This document shows positions 18,097 through 26,113 of a stretch of 64,000 nucleotides of DNA, in pieces. Source of the stretch: Mycobacterium seoulense (lineage in GTDB: Bacteria > Actinomycetota > Actinomycetes > Mycobacteriales > Mycobacteriaceae); assembly GCF_010731595.1 (NCBI RefSeq), contig NZ_AP022582.1, positions 1,798,001-1,862,000 on the forward strand, in the 5' to 3' direction. The notes under the pieces are model-generated. The model was not told the origin of the DNA and ran no database searches. It saw nothing but the letters and a program-made list of their open reading frames with translations. Position 1 is the stretch's first letter; each line of letters starts with the position of its first letter. Both the position numbers and the translations under genes were made by a program.

Positions 18097-18635
18097 GCCG
18101 GGCCCGTGCCGTTGGTTCGACATCGCCACTGCCCGTCGGTGACCACGGCGACCGCCCAGGCATGCGGGAAACCATTGGCCTGGGTCAACTTCGGAGCAAC
18201 GCGTGCACATACCTCGAGCGGGTTGCGGCCGGCGAGACGATCGACGTCGTCCGTCGCGGCAAACTGGTGGCCCGTATCGTGTCCGTCGGCGACTGGAGGG
18301 TCGCCCCGATCCCGGCACGATCCGTCGACACCGCGGCATCGGCCGCCGGCGGGTGGGTCGGGCTCGACGAACTGCGAACGCGAGCCGGGCGGTGCTTCGA
18401 CCGCGTCGCGGCCGGGGAGACGCTCAGCGTTGTTCGCGGTGGCCGCTTACTCGCGCAAATCGTGCCCGCCGGCGACGCCGAACGGACCTCGGTTCGGGCC
18501 GACGCGAGCGGCGGGATCGAGCTTGACGAACTGCGCAAGCGCGCGGGGCGCTACTTCGACGAGGTCGCGGCCGGACAGACGATCGAGGTCATCCGCGGCG
18601 GCAAGCTGGTCGCCCGCATCGTGTCGGTCGCCTAG
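18066..18635 (+). CDS. Protein of three tandem Phd/YefM-type antitoxin domains, no toxin partner
   Basis: A 189-residue protein holding three copies of a roughly 42-residue module: IGLGQLRSN…YLERVAAGETIDVVRRGKLVARIV (about 35-75), VGLDELRTRAGRCFDRVAAGETLSVVRGGRLLAQIV (about 98-135), and IELDELRKRAGRYFDEVAAGQTIEVIRGGKLVARIV (about 151-188). Each matches the DNA-binding N-terminal half of prevent-host-death antitoxins (start-side helix, then the RGG/RRGKLVARIV hairpin), but the toxin-binding tails are missing. ATG 18066 has AGGAGAC 6 bases upstream and overlaps mceF; ATG 18162 is an alternative that would remove the unstructured N-terminus. No VapC/RelE-type toxin gene is adjacent. It may be a DNA-binding protein rather than an antitoxin. 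Confidence 0.8.
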   Translation: MEGHAGTARLSRARAVGSTSPLPVGDHGDRPGMRETIGLGQLRSNACTYLERVAAGETIDVVRRGKLVARIVSVGDWRVAPIPARSVDTAASAAGGWVGLDELRTRAGRCFDRVAAGETLSVVRGGRLLAQIVPAGDAERTSVRADASGGIELDELRKRAGRYFDEVAAGQTIEVIRGGKLVARIVSVA

Positions 18636-18718
18636 CACCGACGCCCGCGCGATCACCGGCTGCTGATCTTCCCCGCACCGCGCGGAAGTTTTGCCGTGGC
18701 GGCGGTGTTACGGCTCGT

Positions 18719-19561
18719 ATGACCGCGACGGGCTTCCACGAGGGCGAGACCGCAACGCAGCGCCGAGCGGGCGTCGAAGCCGAGGCCAGGCGGCTCGAGG
18801 GCATGCTCGACGCGTCGGGCCTGTCCCCCGGCGCCGCACGGTTTCTCGCGTCACAGCGGTTTGCCGCGCTGACCGGACGTGACCACGACGGGCTCCTCTG
18901 GATCTCGCCGTTGGCCGCACCGCCGGGTTTCCTGCGCGGACGAAGTGACGTCTTGCACGTGTCGGCCTTGCCGCGCGAGGGCGATCCCCTGCACGACTTG
19001 CCGAGTGGTCAACAGGTCGGACTGATCGCCGTCGACTTCGCCACCCGACGCAGGTTGCGCGTGAACGGCGAGTTCCTCGGTGCCGAGCGCGGGGGTATGA
19101 CGGTCCGCGTCGAGCAGTCATACGGCAACTGTCCCAAGTACATTCACCGCCACGCCATCGACGTGGCCGGCCTGGCCGCCCCCGCGTCGCGACGGCGCAC
19201 AACGCTGCTGACCCCCGCCGACGAAGCGTTGATTGCAGCGTCGGACACGTTCTTCCTGGGCACCAGCCATCCCACCCGCGGCAGCGACGCGTCACACCGC
19301 GGCGGTCCACCGGGATTCGTCCGGGTGGACTCGCCGAACTCATTGTGGTGGCCGGATTTTCCGGGGAACAACATGTTCAACAGCTATGGCAACCTGGCGG
19401 TCGACGACGAGGCCGCGTTGCTGTTCCTCGATTTCGATACCGGCGACGCTCTGCACGTCACCGGGAGGGCGCGCGTACGGTGGACCGCGCCCGGCGCGCC
19501 CGGTGACGACGGCGGCGTGGGCCGAAACGTCGCATTCTCCGTTGGCCTCGTAGCCCGCTAG
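18719..19561 (+). CDS. Pyridoxamine 5'-phosphate oxidase-like flavin-binding family protein
   Basis: A 280-residue protein of the split-barrel FMN-binding (PPOX-like) type. The middle carries GLLWISPLAAPPGFLRG, QQVGLIAVDFATRRRLRVNGEFLG, then QSYGNCPKYIHRH, the usual order for the larger actinobacterial members of this family. The C-terminal half repeats a barrel-like pattern (FFLGTSHP…, NNMFNSYGNLAVDDEAALLFLDFDTGDALHVTGRARV). It probably binds FMN or F420 and reduces or oxidises a small molecule. It is convergent with the TetR gene and overlaps its stop by four bases. No clear ribosome site is seen; leaderless translation is possible. Confidence 0.78.
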   Translation: MTATGFHEGETATQRRAGVEAEARRLEGMLDASGLSPGAARFLASQRFAALTGRDHDGLLWISPLAAPPGFLRGRSDVLHVSALPREGDPLHDLPSGQQVGLIAVDFATRRRLRVNGEFLGAERGGMTVRVEQSYGNCPKYIHRHAIDVAGLAAPASRRRTTLLTPADEALIAASDTFFLGTSHPTRGSDASHRGGPPGFVRVDSPNSLWWPDFPGNNMFNSYGNLAVDDEAALLFLDFDTGDALHVTGRARVRWTAPGAPGDDGGVGRNVAFSVGLVAR

Positions 19562-20202
19562 CCCTCGTCGAATCCGACGTCAGGCAGCGGGCGTCGGCAG
19601 ATCGCGTGCGCCTCGGCGGCGCCGAGGCCGAACAGCCGCAGCACGTTCTCCGTGACGAGGTCGGCGGCGCGCGCGTCGTCGCGATCGGGATCTTCGCGCA
19701 GCAGATTGCCCAGGCCGAGCAGCGCACCGCCGGCCATGGCGAGCGCCAACTCGGGATCGTCGACGTCGAACCGCCCCGCCGCCACCCCGGCCTTGATATC
19801 GCGCAGGGCCCGCGGCGCCAAACCCCGGTGCGAAGACAGCAACTCCATCCCGTTGGCCAACAGGATCCGGCTCTCCTGCGGGCGCCGGCGGAACAGCCGG
19901 CCGGTCAGCCGGAAACTGGTGGCGAAGGTCTCGGCCGGATCCTCGATGGACTCGGTCAGTTGGTCCAGCATCGACCCGTAAGCGTCGAGCACGTCGGTTA
20001 CCGCGGCCTCGAACAGCTGTTCCTTGCTGTCGAAGTGGTTGTAGAAGGAGCCCATCCCGACGTCGGCCGCCTGGGTGATCTCCAGGACGGGCACATTGAC
20101 CTTGCCCTCGGCGATCAGCCGCTGCGCCGCTTTGACCAGCGCCGCCCGGGTCCGCCACTTGCGCCGCTCCAGCCGGTTGGACGGCTCCACCATCGCGCTC
20201 AT
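19558..20202 (-). CDS. TetR family transcriptional regulator
   Basis: A 214-residue TetR repressor, HTH at about residues 14-60 (RTRAALVKAAQRLI…ITQAADVGMGSFYNHFDSKEQLFEAAV), with a typical helical C-terminal ligand domain. It is divergent from the aromatic ring-cleavage operon at 20302, with a 99-base gap that contains a perfect TGACGATTTCGTCA palindrome. The arrangement strongly suggests it represses that operon and possibly itself, with a pathway intermediate as inducer. Confidence 0.88.
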   Translation of the reverse strand: MSAMVEPSNRLERRKWRTRAALVKAAQRLIAEGKVNVPVLEITQAADVGMGSFYNHFDSKEQLFEAAVTDVLDAYGSMLDQLTESIEDPAETFATSFRLTGRLFRRRPQESRILLANGMELLSSHRGLAPRALRDIKAGVAAGRFDVDDPELALAMAGGALLGLGNLLREDPDRDDARAADLVTENVLRLFGLGAAEAHAICRRPLPDVGFDEG

Positions 20203-20266
20203 GCTCAGCAGTATGCATCAGTAGTGAGGATTCCGTCAGATACTTGACTGAACGTTCTCTCGTATG

Positions 20267-20280
20267 TGACGATTTCGTCA
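20267..20280. promoter_or_regulatory. TetR-type operator palindrome
   Basis: TGACGA-TT-TCGTCA, with perfect 6-base arms, lies 22 bases upstream of the dioxygenase-like gene and 65 bases from the divergent TetR start. It is the only strong symmetry in the gap and is the likely binding site of the TetR encoded at 19558-20202. Confidence 0.6.
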
Positions 20281-20301
20281 GTTACGTTTTTGGGAGTGGT
20301 C

Positions 20302-21432
20302 ATGCATCTGACGAAGAATGCCGGCGGGCACGCGCACAGCGAACAGGGTGCGCGTCGCGGCGAGCATCCCGGCCGGTCCCGCAACCCGGTGATCAAAGTC
20401 GCCGACATCGCGTGGTTGGAGTTCGAGCGGGCGGACCTGACGCGGGCCGAGACGTTCGCGCGGGCGTTCGGCTTCCATGCGACGTCACAGGGCCCGAACG
20501 AACTGCAGCTGCGCGGAACCCGGGAAGGCTCGCCGTGCGTCATCGTGCGTCGCGGCCGGCGCAACCGCTTCGCCGGTGCGGCCTTTCGGGCGTGCGACGA
20601 GGCCGACGTGGTCCGGTTGGCGGGGACCGTCGGCGCGCCGGTGGAACCGCTGCCGGAGACCATCGGTGGGGTGTCGGTCGCGTTGACCGACCCCAGCGGC
20701 ATGCCGGTCCGCGTGGTCACCGGCATGCACGAACTCCCGGAGCTGCCGGACCAACAGATCCACACCTTCAATTTCGGCCGCGACGTGCGGCGCATCAACA
20801 CCGGCCAGCGTCCCCCACGGGCGCCCGCCCGAGTCCAGCGGCTGGGCCACCTGGTGGTGCAGTCGACCAAGTACATCGAGACGCTGAACTGGTACCTGGA
20901 CAACCTGGGCATGATCGTCAGCGATTTCTTGTACTTCCCCGGCCAGCGCGACCGAGGGCCGACCATGAGTTTCATCCGGTGTGACCGGGGGCCGACGCCG
21001 GCCGACCACCACACCCTGGCGATGGCGCTTGGCCCCGCCAACCGTTACATCCATTCGGCGTATCAGGTCAGCGACCTCGACGCGCTGGCAGCCGGCGGTG
21101 AATACCTTGGTGCGCAGGGCTATTCGCGGTCCTGGGGAATCGGCAGGCACATCCAGGGCAGCCAGATCTTCGACTACTGGCGCGATCCCGATGGTTACCT
21201 GTTCGAGCATTTCACCGACGGCGACATGTTCGACAACACGCTGGACCCCGGCTGGGCGCCCTTCACCGCATCCGGGTTGGCACAGTGGGGCCCGCCGGCA
21301 ACCCGAGATTTTCTCGGCACCGACCCGAAATCAGCCCGCCGCGAAGTGGTTTCGATGTTCACCGCGCTCCGCTCACCCAACGAATTCGATGTCAACCGCC
21401 TGATCGGCCTACTGAAAGTTCCCGCCTCATGA
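20302..21432 (+). CDS. Type I extradiol dioxygenase-like (two VOC domains) protein
   Basis: A 376-residue protein with two vicinal-oxygen-chelate halves. The N-terminal half starts at IKVADIAWLEFERADL. The C-terminal half has the expected ligand triad for Fe(II)/Mn(II): His in RLGHLVVQS, His in PADHHTLAMALG, and Glu in DGYLFEHFTDG. Such enzymes open catechol rings next to the hydroxyls. ATG 20302 is chosen, with GGGAG 5 bases upstream. The stop overlaps the FAH-family gene (ATGA), and the third gene overlaps in turn, so the three are made together. Substrate class (hydroxyphenylpropionate or steroid ring) is inferred from neighbours. A length over 370 residues is longer than BphC/HsaC (about 300), due to both ends. 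Confidence 0.82.
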   Translation: MHLTKNAGGHAHSEQGARRGEHPGRSRNPVIKVADIAWLEFERADLTRAETFARAFGFHATSQGPNELQLRGTREGSPCVIVRRGRRNRFAGAAFRACDEADVVRLAGTVGAPVEPLPETIGGVSVALTDPSGMPVRVVTGMHELPELPDQQIHTFNFGRDVRRINTGQRPPRAPARVQRLGHLVVQSTKYIETLNWYLDNLGMIVSDFLYFPGQRDRGPTMSFIRCDRGPTPADHHTLAMALGPANRYIHSAYQVSDLDALAAGGEYLGAQGYSRSWGIGRHIQGSQIFDYWRDPDGYLFEHFTDGDMFDNTLDPGWAPFTASGLAQWGPPATRDFLGTDPKSARREVVSMFTALRSPNEFDVNRLIGLLKVPAS

Positions 21433-22379
21433 CCCTTTCCGTACTGCACACCGCCTCTGAAACAGGCCACGCCTGGTGGCTCAAAACCGCCAAGGGCGCC
21501 GCGAAGATCGACACCACCGCCACCAGCACCGCCGCGCTGCTGGCCGACCGGGCCGCCGTCGAGAAGGCGGCCACGAGCACCGATACCGTCGACGTCGACA
21601 CCCTCGCGTTGATCTCGCCGGTGACCCGGCCGTGCCGGGTGATAGCGCAGATGACCAACTACGAATCGCATGTCAAAGACGCGGGCATGGACCCGGCGTC
21701 GATCCCGCTCACCTTCTTCCGCAAGGCGTCGGCGTCCATCACCGGGCCCTTCGACGACATCGTCAAACCCCCACACGTCAGGTTGCTCGACTACGAGGTG
21801 GAGATCGGCCTGGTGATCGGCCGCGCGGTCCCGATCGGCACCGCCATCTCCGAGGCGAACCTGAGTGAGTTCGTCGCCGGCCTGGTCGTCACCAACGACG
21901 TCTCCGCGCGTGACATCCAACTCCCGCAGACCCAGTTCTACGAGGCCAAGTCGTACCCGACGTTCACCCCGGTCGGCCCGGAACTGGTCCTGCTCACCGC
22001 CGACGAGCTCAAGCGCTTCGGTGATCTGCGGCTGCGCCTGAGTGTCAACGGCCAGGAACGCCAGAACGCGCTCGTCGAGGGCGACATGCTCTACCGGCCC
22101 CTGCAGGCGCTGCAGTCGCTCACCCAGTTCCAAGAACTCGCCCCGGGTGACCTGGTTCTCACCGGCACGCCGTCCGGCACCGCGCTGAGCGCCCCACCGA
22201 AGCCCGTCCAGTTCATCGGAAACCTGTTGCCGCCGGCCGTCAAATGGAAGATGTTCTTCTCACGCCAGGCCGCCAACCGGAACTACCTGCACGACGGTGA
22301 CGTCGTCGAGGCGTCGGTGGCAACCGACGACGCGGCCATCGACCTCGGAACCCAGCGCACCGCAATCCGATTCAGGTGA
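21429..22379 (+). CDS. Fumarylacetoacetate hydrolase (FAH) family protein
   Basis: A 316-residue FAH-fold enzyme. The metal-binding acidic set is visible in LLDYEVEIGLVIGR (E-x-E) and the later VVTNDVSARD, with QFYEAKSYPTFTPVGP and LVLTGTPSGTALS as further family marks. These enzymes hydrolyse or hydrate ring-fission products and oxo-acids. Its place between an extradiol dioxygenase and a ring hydroxylase fits a meta-cleavage pathway. ATGA overlap at the start, GTGA overlap at the end. N-terminal residues 1-65 form the usual small cap. Confidence 0.88.
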   Translation: MTLSVLHTASETGHAWWLKTAKGAAKIDTTATSTAALLADRAAVEKAATSTDTVDVDTLALISPVTRPCRVIAQMTNYESHVKDAGMDPASIPLTFFRKASASITGPFDDIVKPPHVRLLDYEVEIGLVIGRAVPIGTAISEANLSEFVAGLVVTNDVSARDIQLPQTQFYEAKSYPTFTPVGPELVLLTADELKRFGDLRLRLSVNGQERQNALVEGDMLYRPLQALQSLTQFQELAPGDLVLTGTPSGTALSAPPKPVQFIGNLLPPAVKWKMFFSRQAANRNYLHDGDVVEASVATDDAAIDLGTQRTAIRFR

Positions 22380-24013
22380 CGCCCCCACCGACCCGGCGGG
22401 TCCCCGTCGTCATCGTCGGCGCCGGACCGACCGGCGTCACCGCGGCCACCCTGCTGGCACAGTACGGCGTGGACTGCCTGGTGCTCGACCGCTGGCCCGG
22501 CGTGTACCCCCAGCCCCGCGCGGTGCACCTGGACGACGAGATCTATCGCATCGTCGCCCGCCTCGGGCTGGCCGACGAATTCGCCGCGATATCGCGGCCG
22601 ACGCTGGGTTTGCGGTTGGTGGACAGCCGGTTTCGAACGCTCGCCGAGTTCAACCGCGACCCCGGGCACAGCGTGCACGGTTTCCCGCAGGCCAACATGT
22701 TCGACCAGCCGGAACTGGAGGCCCTGCTGCGGGCCAACCTCGAGCGCCATCCCGCCGCCGAACTGCGCGGGAACGCCGAAGTCACCGATGTCGTGATGGG
22801 CGGACCGCGCATCCGGGTCACGTTCACCGACCGCTCCGACGGCGCGCTTCACCAGGTCGAGGCCGACTACCTGCTGGGCTGCGACGGCGCCAACAGCCTG
22901 GTGCGCGCCCGGATCGGTTCGGCCATGCGCGACTTGAACTTCCAGCAACGCTGGCTGGTTGTCGACATCGCCACCGACGCGGACCTGGGCCAGTGGGACG
23001 GAGTCCATCAATTGTGTGATCCGAACCGCGCGGGGACTTACATGCGCATCGGGCCGGCGCGCTACCGGTGGGAGTTCCAATTGCTGGCCGGTGAGACCGC
23101 GAACGACTTCGACACCCTGGACCGGTTGCGCCCGTTGATCAGGCCGTGGACCAGCACCGTACCCATCGGCGAGCTGACCCTGGTGCGGGTCGCCGAGTAC
23201 ACATTCCGTGCGCAGATCGCCGACCGCTGGCGCCGTGGGAACGTCTTCATCCTCGGCGACGCGGCGCACCTCACTCCTCCGTTCATCGGCCAGGGCATGG
23301 GGGCGGGGCTGCGCGACGCGGACAATCTGGCATGGAAGATCGCCGGGGTCCACCACGGCACCCTGGCTCCGGAGGTTCTGGAAAGCTATCAGCAGGAACG
23401 TAAACCGCATACCCGATCCATGCTCCGGCTGGCGCTGAGTGTCGGTTGGGCGATGACCGGGGGCGGCCGCCTGGGCAATGCGGCCCGCCGGGCGGTGCTG
23501 CCGAGGCTGCGGCTCCTCCCGGGCCTGCGCGACAAGGTGGTCGACTCGAGGACGCCGGCGCTGCACCATTCGGCGTTGGTGCGCAAGTCCCTGCGGCCGC
23601 GCCGGCTCGCCGGCACCCTCTGCCCGAATGCGCCGCTCGGCGAAGGTCAACGGCTGGACGACGTGCTCGGGACCCGTTTCGCGTTGATCAGCACGGCTCG
23701 CCCGGGTGCCAACGACGAGGCGGCGCTGCGCCGGCGCAACGTCGCCGTGCTGATCGCCGAAGCCGACAGCCCGCTGGCGGCATGGCTACACCGGGGCCAT
23801 GCCACCGCGGCACTGCTGCGCCCCGACCGGACCGTGGCCCGGGCCGGACGCGACGTCACCGGCGTTTGTGCGTGGACGGTGGCCGTGCTTTCGGCGGGAG
23901 CGGATCAGGCGTGCGCCGGGGGCCGCGCAACGATCACCGGTATCCGAACCGAGTGCAGGACCGCGTTGCTGACCGATCCCAACAGCACACCGGTCAGACC
24001 TCCCCGACCGTGA
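22376..24013 (+). CDS. FAD-dependent aromatic hydroxylase (MhpA-like)
   Basis: A 545-residue flavoprotein monooxygenase of the MhpA / 3-(3-hydroxyphenyl)propionate hydroxylase group. It has the N-terminal dinucleotide motif VVIVGAGPTGVTAATLLAQ, the DG-type motif LLGCDGANSLVR near 185, the second FAD motif VFILGDAAHLTPPFIGQGMG near 295, and a thioredoxin-like C-terminal domain ending around …CAWTVAVLSAG. It should add an ortho hydroxyl to a phenolic acid, feeding the ring-cleavage enzyme upstream. GTG start 22376 overlaps the FAH gene. The last 36 residues run antisense through the 3' end of the universal stress gene (overlap 23905-24013), which is unusual. Confidence 0.86.
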   Translation: MTPPPTRRVPVVIVGAGPTGVTAATLLAQYGVDCLVLDRWPGVYPQPRAVHLDDEIYRIVARLGLADEFAAISRPTLGLRLVDSRFRTLAEFNRDPGHSVHGFPQANMFDQPELEALLRANLERHPAAELRGNAEVTDVVMGGPRIRVTFTDRSDGALHQVEADYLLGCDGANSLVRARIGSAMRDLNFQQRWLVVDIATDADLGQWDGVHQLCDPNRAGTYMRIGPARYRWEFQLLAGETANDFDTLDRLRPLIRPWTSTVPIGELTLVRVAEYTFRAQIADRWRRGNVFILGDAAHLTPPFIGQGMGAGLRDADNLAWKIAGVHHGTLAPEVLESYQQERKPHTRSMLRLALSVGWAMTGGGRLGNAARRAVLPRLRLLPGLRDKVVDSRTPALHHSALVRKSLRPRRLAGTLCPNAPLGEGQRLDDVLGTRFALISTARPGANDEAALRRRNVAVLIAEADSPLAAWLHRGHATAALLRPDRTVARAGRDVTGVCAWTVAVLSAGADQACAGGRATITGIRTECRTALLTDPNSTPVRPPRP

Positions 24014-24795
24014 CTGCCCACGACCAGAAGCTGTGCGGTCCCAGACTTTTCGGCGAGCTGTCGGGCCGGTTGGTCCCGTACGACCAGACGCTGCACGGTC
24101 ACGTCGGGATAGCGTTCCTGCCAACCCGCCAGGTTCTCGGCCAGGCTGCGGTGCGCCTCCGCTTCCAGAGATGACCAATCCGCTTCCGGGAGGTCGGTGA
24201 TCGCGATGTCGCTCCACGCGTGCAAGGCCGTCAGGCCGACACCGCGGCGGGACGCTTCGTCGAAAGCCAGCTCGATCGCGAGCTCGGAGGCCGGTGAGCC
24301 GTCCACCCCGACCAGTACCGGGGCGTCTTGCGCGGTCGCGACATGGTCGGCATGGACGACCGCGACCGGGCAATGCGCGTGCCGCACGACCGTCGCGCTG
24401 ACCGAGCCGAGCACCCCCCGGGCCAGCAGTCCTCGTCCGGCCGTGCCCACGACGATCATCTCTGCCTCATCGGACATGTTGATCAGCGCCAGGGCCGGGC
24501 TGGAATACACGAGTTCCCGATGGATCGTGACGTTTCGGTCCGCCGGGAGTGCCTCCTCGGCGAGCTTGATCGCGTGCATGATCGCCTTCTTGCCCTCGTC
24601 TTCGAGCCGCACAGCCAAAGATTCGGGGTACGGGACCGGCGGCCAGGTGGCGGTGGGCGTCGTCACCGCGTGGACGACGGTGAGTGGAACTTTGCGCATC
24701 GCCGCTTCGCTGGCGGCCCAGGTTGCGGCGGCGTTCGATGCCGACGAGCCGTCGACCGCGACGACGATGCCGCGGTGTTGGTCAGGTGCTGACAT
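23905..24795 (-). CDS. Universal stress protein, tandem USP domains
   Basis: A 296-residue protein with two USP domains (about 8-150 and 160-292). Both carry the ATP-binding pattern: IVVAVDGSSAS…, then VVGTAGRGLLARGVLGSVSATVVRHAHCPVAVV in the first, and VGVDGSPAS… VVGSHGRGGLTGVLLGSVSNAVLHSVRIPVIV in the second (G-x2-G-x9-G-S/T). It resembles the DosR-regulon proteins Rv2005c/Rv1996 in layout. A close match to the DosR box lies at 24847-24866, 52 bases before the start, so induction by hypoxia or nitric oxide is expected. It probably acts as an ATP sensor or growth brake in dormancy. Confidence 0.92.
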   Translation of the reverse strand: MSAPDQHRGIVVAVDGSSASNAAATWAASEAAMRKVPLTVVHAVTTPTATWPPVPYPESLAVRLEDEGKKAIMHAIKLAEEALPADRNVTIHRELVYSSPALALINMSDEAEMIVVGTAGRGLLARGVLGSVSATVVRHAHCPVAVVHADHVATAQDAPVLVGVDGSPASELAIELAFDEASRRGVGLTALHAWSDIAITDLPEADWSSLEAEAHRSLAENLAGWQERYPDVTVQRLVVRDQPARQLAEKSGTAQLLVVGSHGRGGLTGVLLGSVSNAVLHSVRIPVIVARPPAHA

Positions 24796-24846
24796 TTCGT
24801 TCTCCCTCCATCACGAGCGACGCTACAAACCCGCGGGCGCATCGGT

Positions 24847-24866
24847 CGTGAGGCTTAAGTCCCTAA
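24847..24866 (-). promoter_or_regulatory. DosR (DevR) box upstream of universal stress gene
   Basis: Read on the minus strand, TTAGGGACTTAAGCCTCACG aligns with the known DosR consensus TTSGGGACTWWAGTCCCSAA at most left-arm and central positions; the right arm is weaker. Placement 52-71 bases upstream of the USP start is typical for DosR-activated genes. Confidence 0.65.
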
Positions 24867-24932
24867 CCAACGGGACGGACGGCTTTTGCCGACACCCGTT
24901 AAGGCGGCCGTAACGCTGTGGTCACGCGCCGG

Positions 24933-25847
24933 CTAGATGCGACGTCGCTGTAACTGCGCGATGACCCAGAAGGGCAGCGCCACGAACAGCGTGCCGCCGA
25001 TGAGGTTGCCCACGGTGGTGATGCACAGATTGGTGAGCAGGCCGTGTTCGCCGAGCCCCCAACCGATCGCGCCGCGCGGTGCGGCCGGGTGGAACAGGTT
25101 CAGCAGCAGGGGAAGACCGAGGAAACCGACGTTGGCGATCACGTGCTGGGTGCCGCCGATCACGAATGCGAAGGGCCCGTAGAACGCGAACGTCATTCGG
25201 GCCACGTCGCTGCGCGCCTTGAAGAACATGCACATGGAGGTCTGCAGGAACCAGGTGCACACCACGGCAAGCAGCAGCGCGGTCCAGAACGGCTGGCCGG
25301 CCTTCTGCGCCCCGACGGCGGCCGCCCGCTCGGCGAGAGGCCCCAGGTATGGGCCACCCGCGGCACCGCAGACGGTGACGAACACCAGCGCGCCCGCGAC
25401 GTTGCCGATCAGGCCGACGATCACCAGGAAGGCGTAGCTGCGCACACGCATGGTGCGGTTGAGAACTGCCAGGAAGCCCGCCGCCATGTCCGCGGTGATC
25501 AGCGACATGCCCGACACCAGGATCAGGACGAACGACATGCCGAATGCCAGGCCCATCAACAGGCTTGCGACGCCCGGGGTCTTGACCCCGGTGCTCACCA
25601 TCAACGCCAGCAGCGCCCCGAACGCGACCATCACTCCGCCGACCAGGGAGCGCACCACAAACGCCCACGGGTGCGTCGCCTTCTCGACGGCCATGGCGGC
25701 CACCCGGTCCACCATGGCGCCGACGCTGAGCGGCTCGAATGGGTCATCGGGAGCGACATTCGGCGGCACGCGAGACGTCAAGCCGGGCAGCGCATTCGGT
25801 GGCGGCGCTGCGCCGTCCAACCGCGGCGATTGCGCTTCGAGAGTCAT
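24933..25847 (-). CDS. Formate/nitrite transporter (FNT) family protein
   Basis: A 304-residue integral membrane channel of the FocA/NirC family, with a proline-rich cytosolic N-terminus (about 45 residues), then six hydrophobic segments. Family features are FGMSFVLILVSGMSLITADM (the second-helix break) and FVIGGTQHVIANVGFLGLPLL, which holds the conserved central His. It would move small monovalent anions such as formate or nitrite. It is the last gene of an operon that also encodes cyanate hydratase, so transport of cyanate, bicarbonate or a related anion is worth considering. The start overlaps the anti-sigma gene by ATGA. Confidence 0.87.
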   Translation of the reverse strand: MTLEAQSPRLDGAAPPPNALPGLTSRVPPNVAPDDPFEPLSVGAMVDRVAAMAVEKATHPWAFVVRSLVGGVMVAFGALLALMVSTGVKTPGVASLLMGLAFGMSFVLILVSGMSLITADMAAGFLAVLNRTMRVRSYAFLVIVGLIGNVAGALVFVTVCGAAGGPYLGPLAERAAAVGAQKAGQPFWTALLLAVVCTWFLQTSMCMFFKARSDVARMTFAFYGPFAFVIGGTQHVIANVGFLGLPLLLNLFHPAAPRGAIGWGLGEHGLLTNLCITTVGNLIGGTLFVALPFWVIAQLQRRRI

Positions 25848-26113
25848 GGGTGTTGGCCTTTCCGTAAAGCGTTGATCGCGTTGATGACCCCGGTGATGTG
25901 CTCCTCGCTGAGCCTCTCCCCCTCGAAGACGTGGCTGAGCAGAATCTTCAGGTCAAGCATTTGCTGCAGGTAAACCAGGCACGGCGGGCATTCGTCGAGG
26001 TGCTTGGCGACGATCGGGCCCCATTGTTGCGGGTCGGAGTCGACGAGTTCGTCGACGAGGCGGACGAAGTCGACGCAGTCGATGGCGGGGACGGTGTTGT
26101 CATGGACGGTCAT
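25844..26113 (-). CDS. Zinc-binding anti-sigma factor (ZAS family)
   Basis: An 89-residue protein with the anti-sigma signature H-x3-C-x2-C (KHLDECPPC) near residues 39-46 and helices before and after it. No membrane segment is present, so it is a soluble ZAS of the RsrA/RshA type, which usually responds to thiol oxidation. The start ATG 26113 overlaps the ECF sigma stop, and its own stop overlaps the transporter start. Coupled translation with the sigma factor is the standard arrangement and makes that sigma its target. Confidence 0.85.
   Translation of the reverse strand: MTVHDNTVPAIDCVDFVRLVDELVDSDPQQWGPIVAKHLDECPPCLVYLQQMLDLKILLSHVFEGERLSEEHITGVINAINALRKGQHP

Noticed and set aside
18066..18635. 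A classical type II toxin-antitoxin pair after mceF
   Set aside because: The next gene is a flavin-binding PPOX-like protein and no small toxin frame exists between 18636 and 18718 or within mceF's end.
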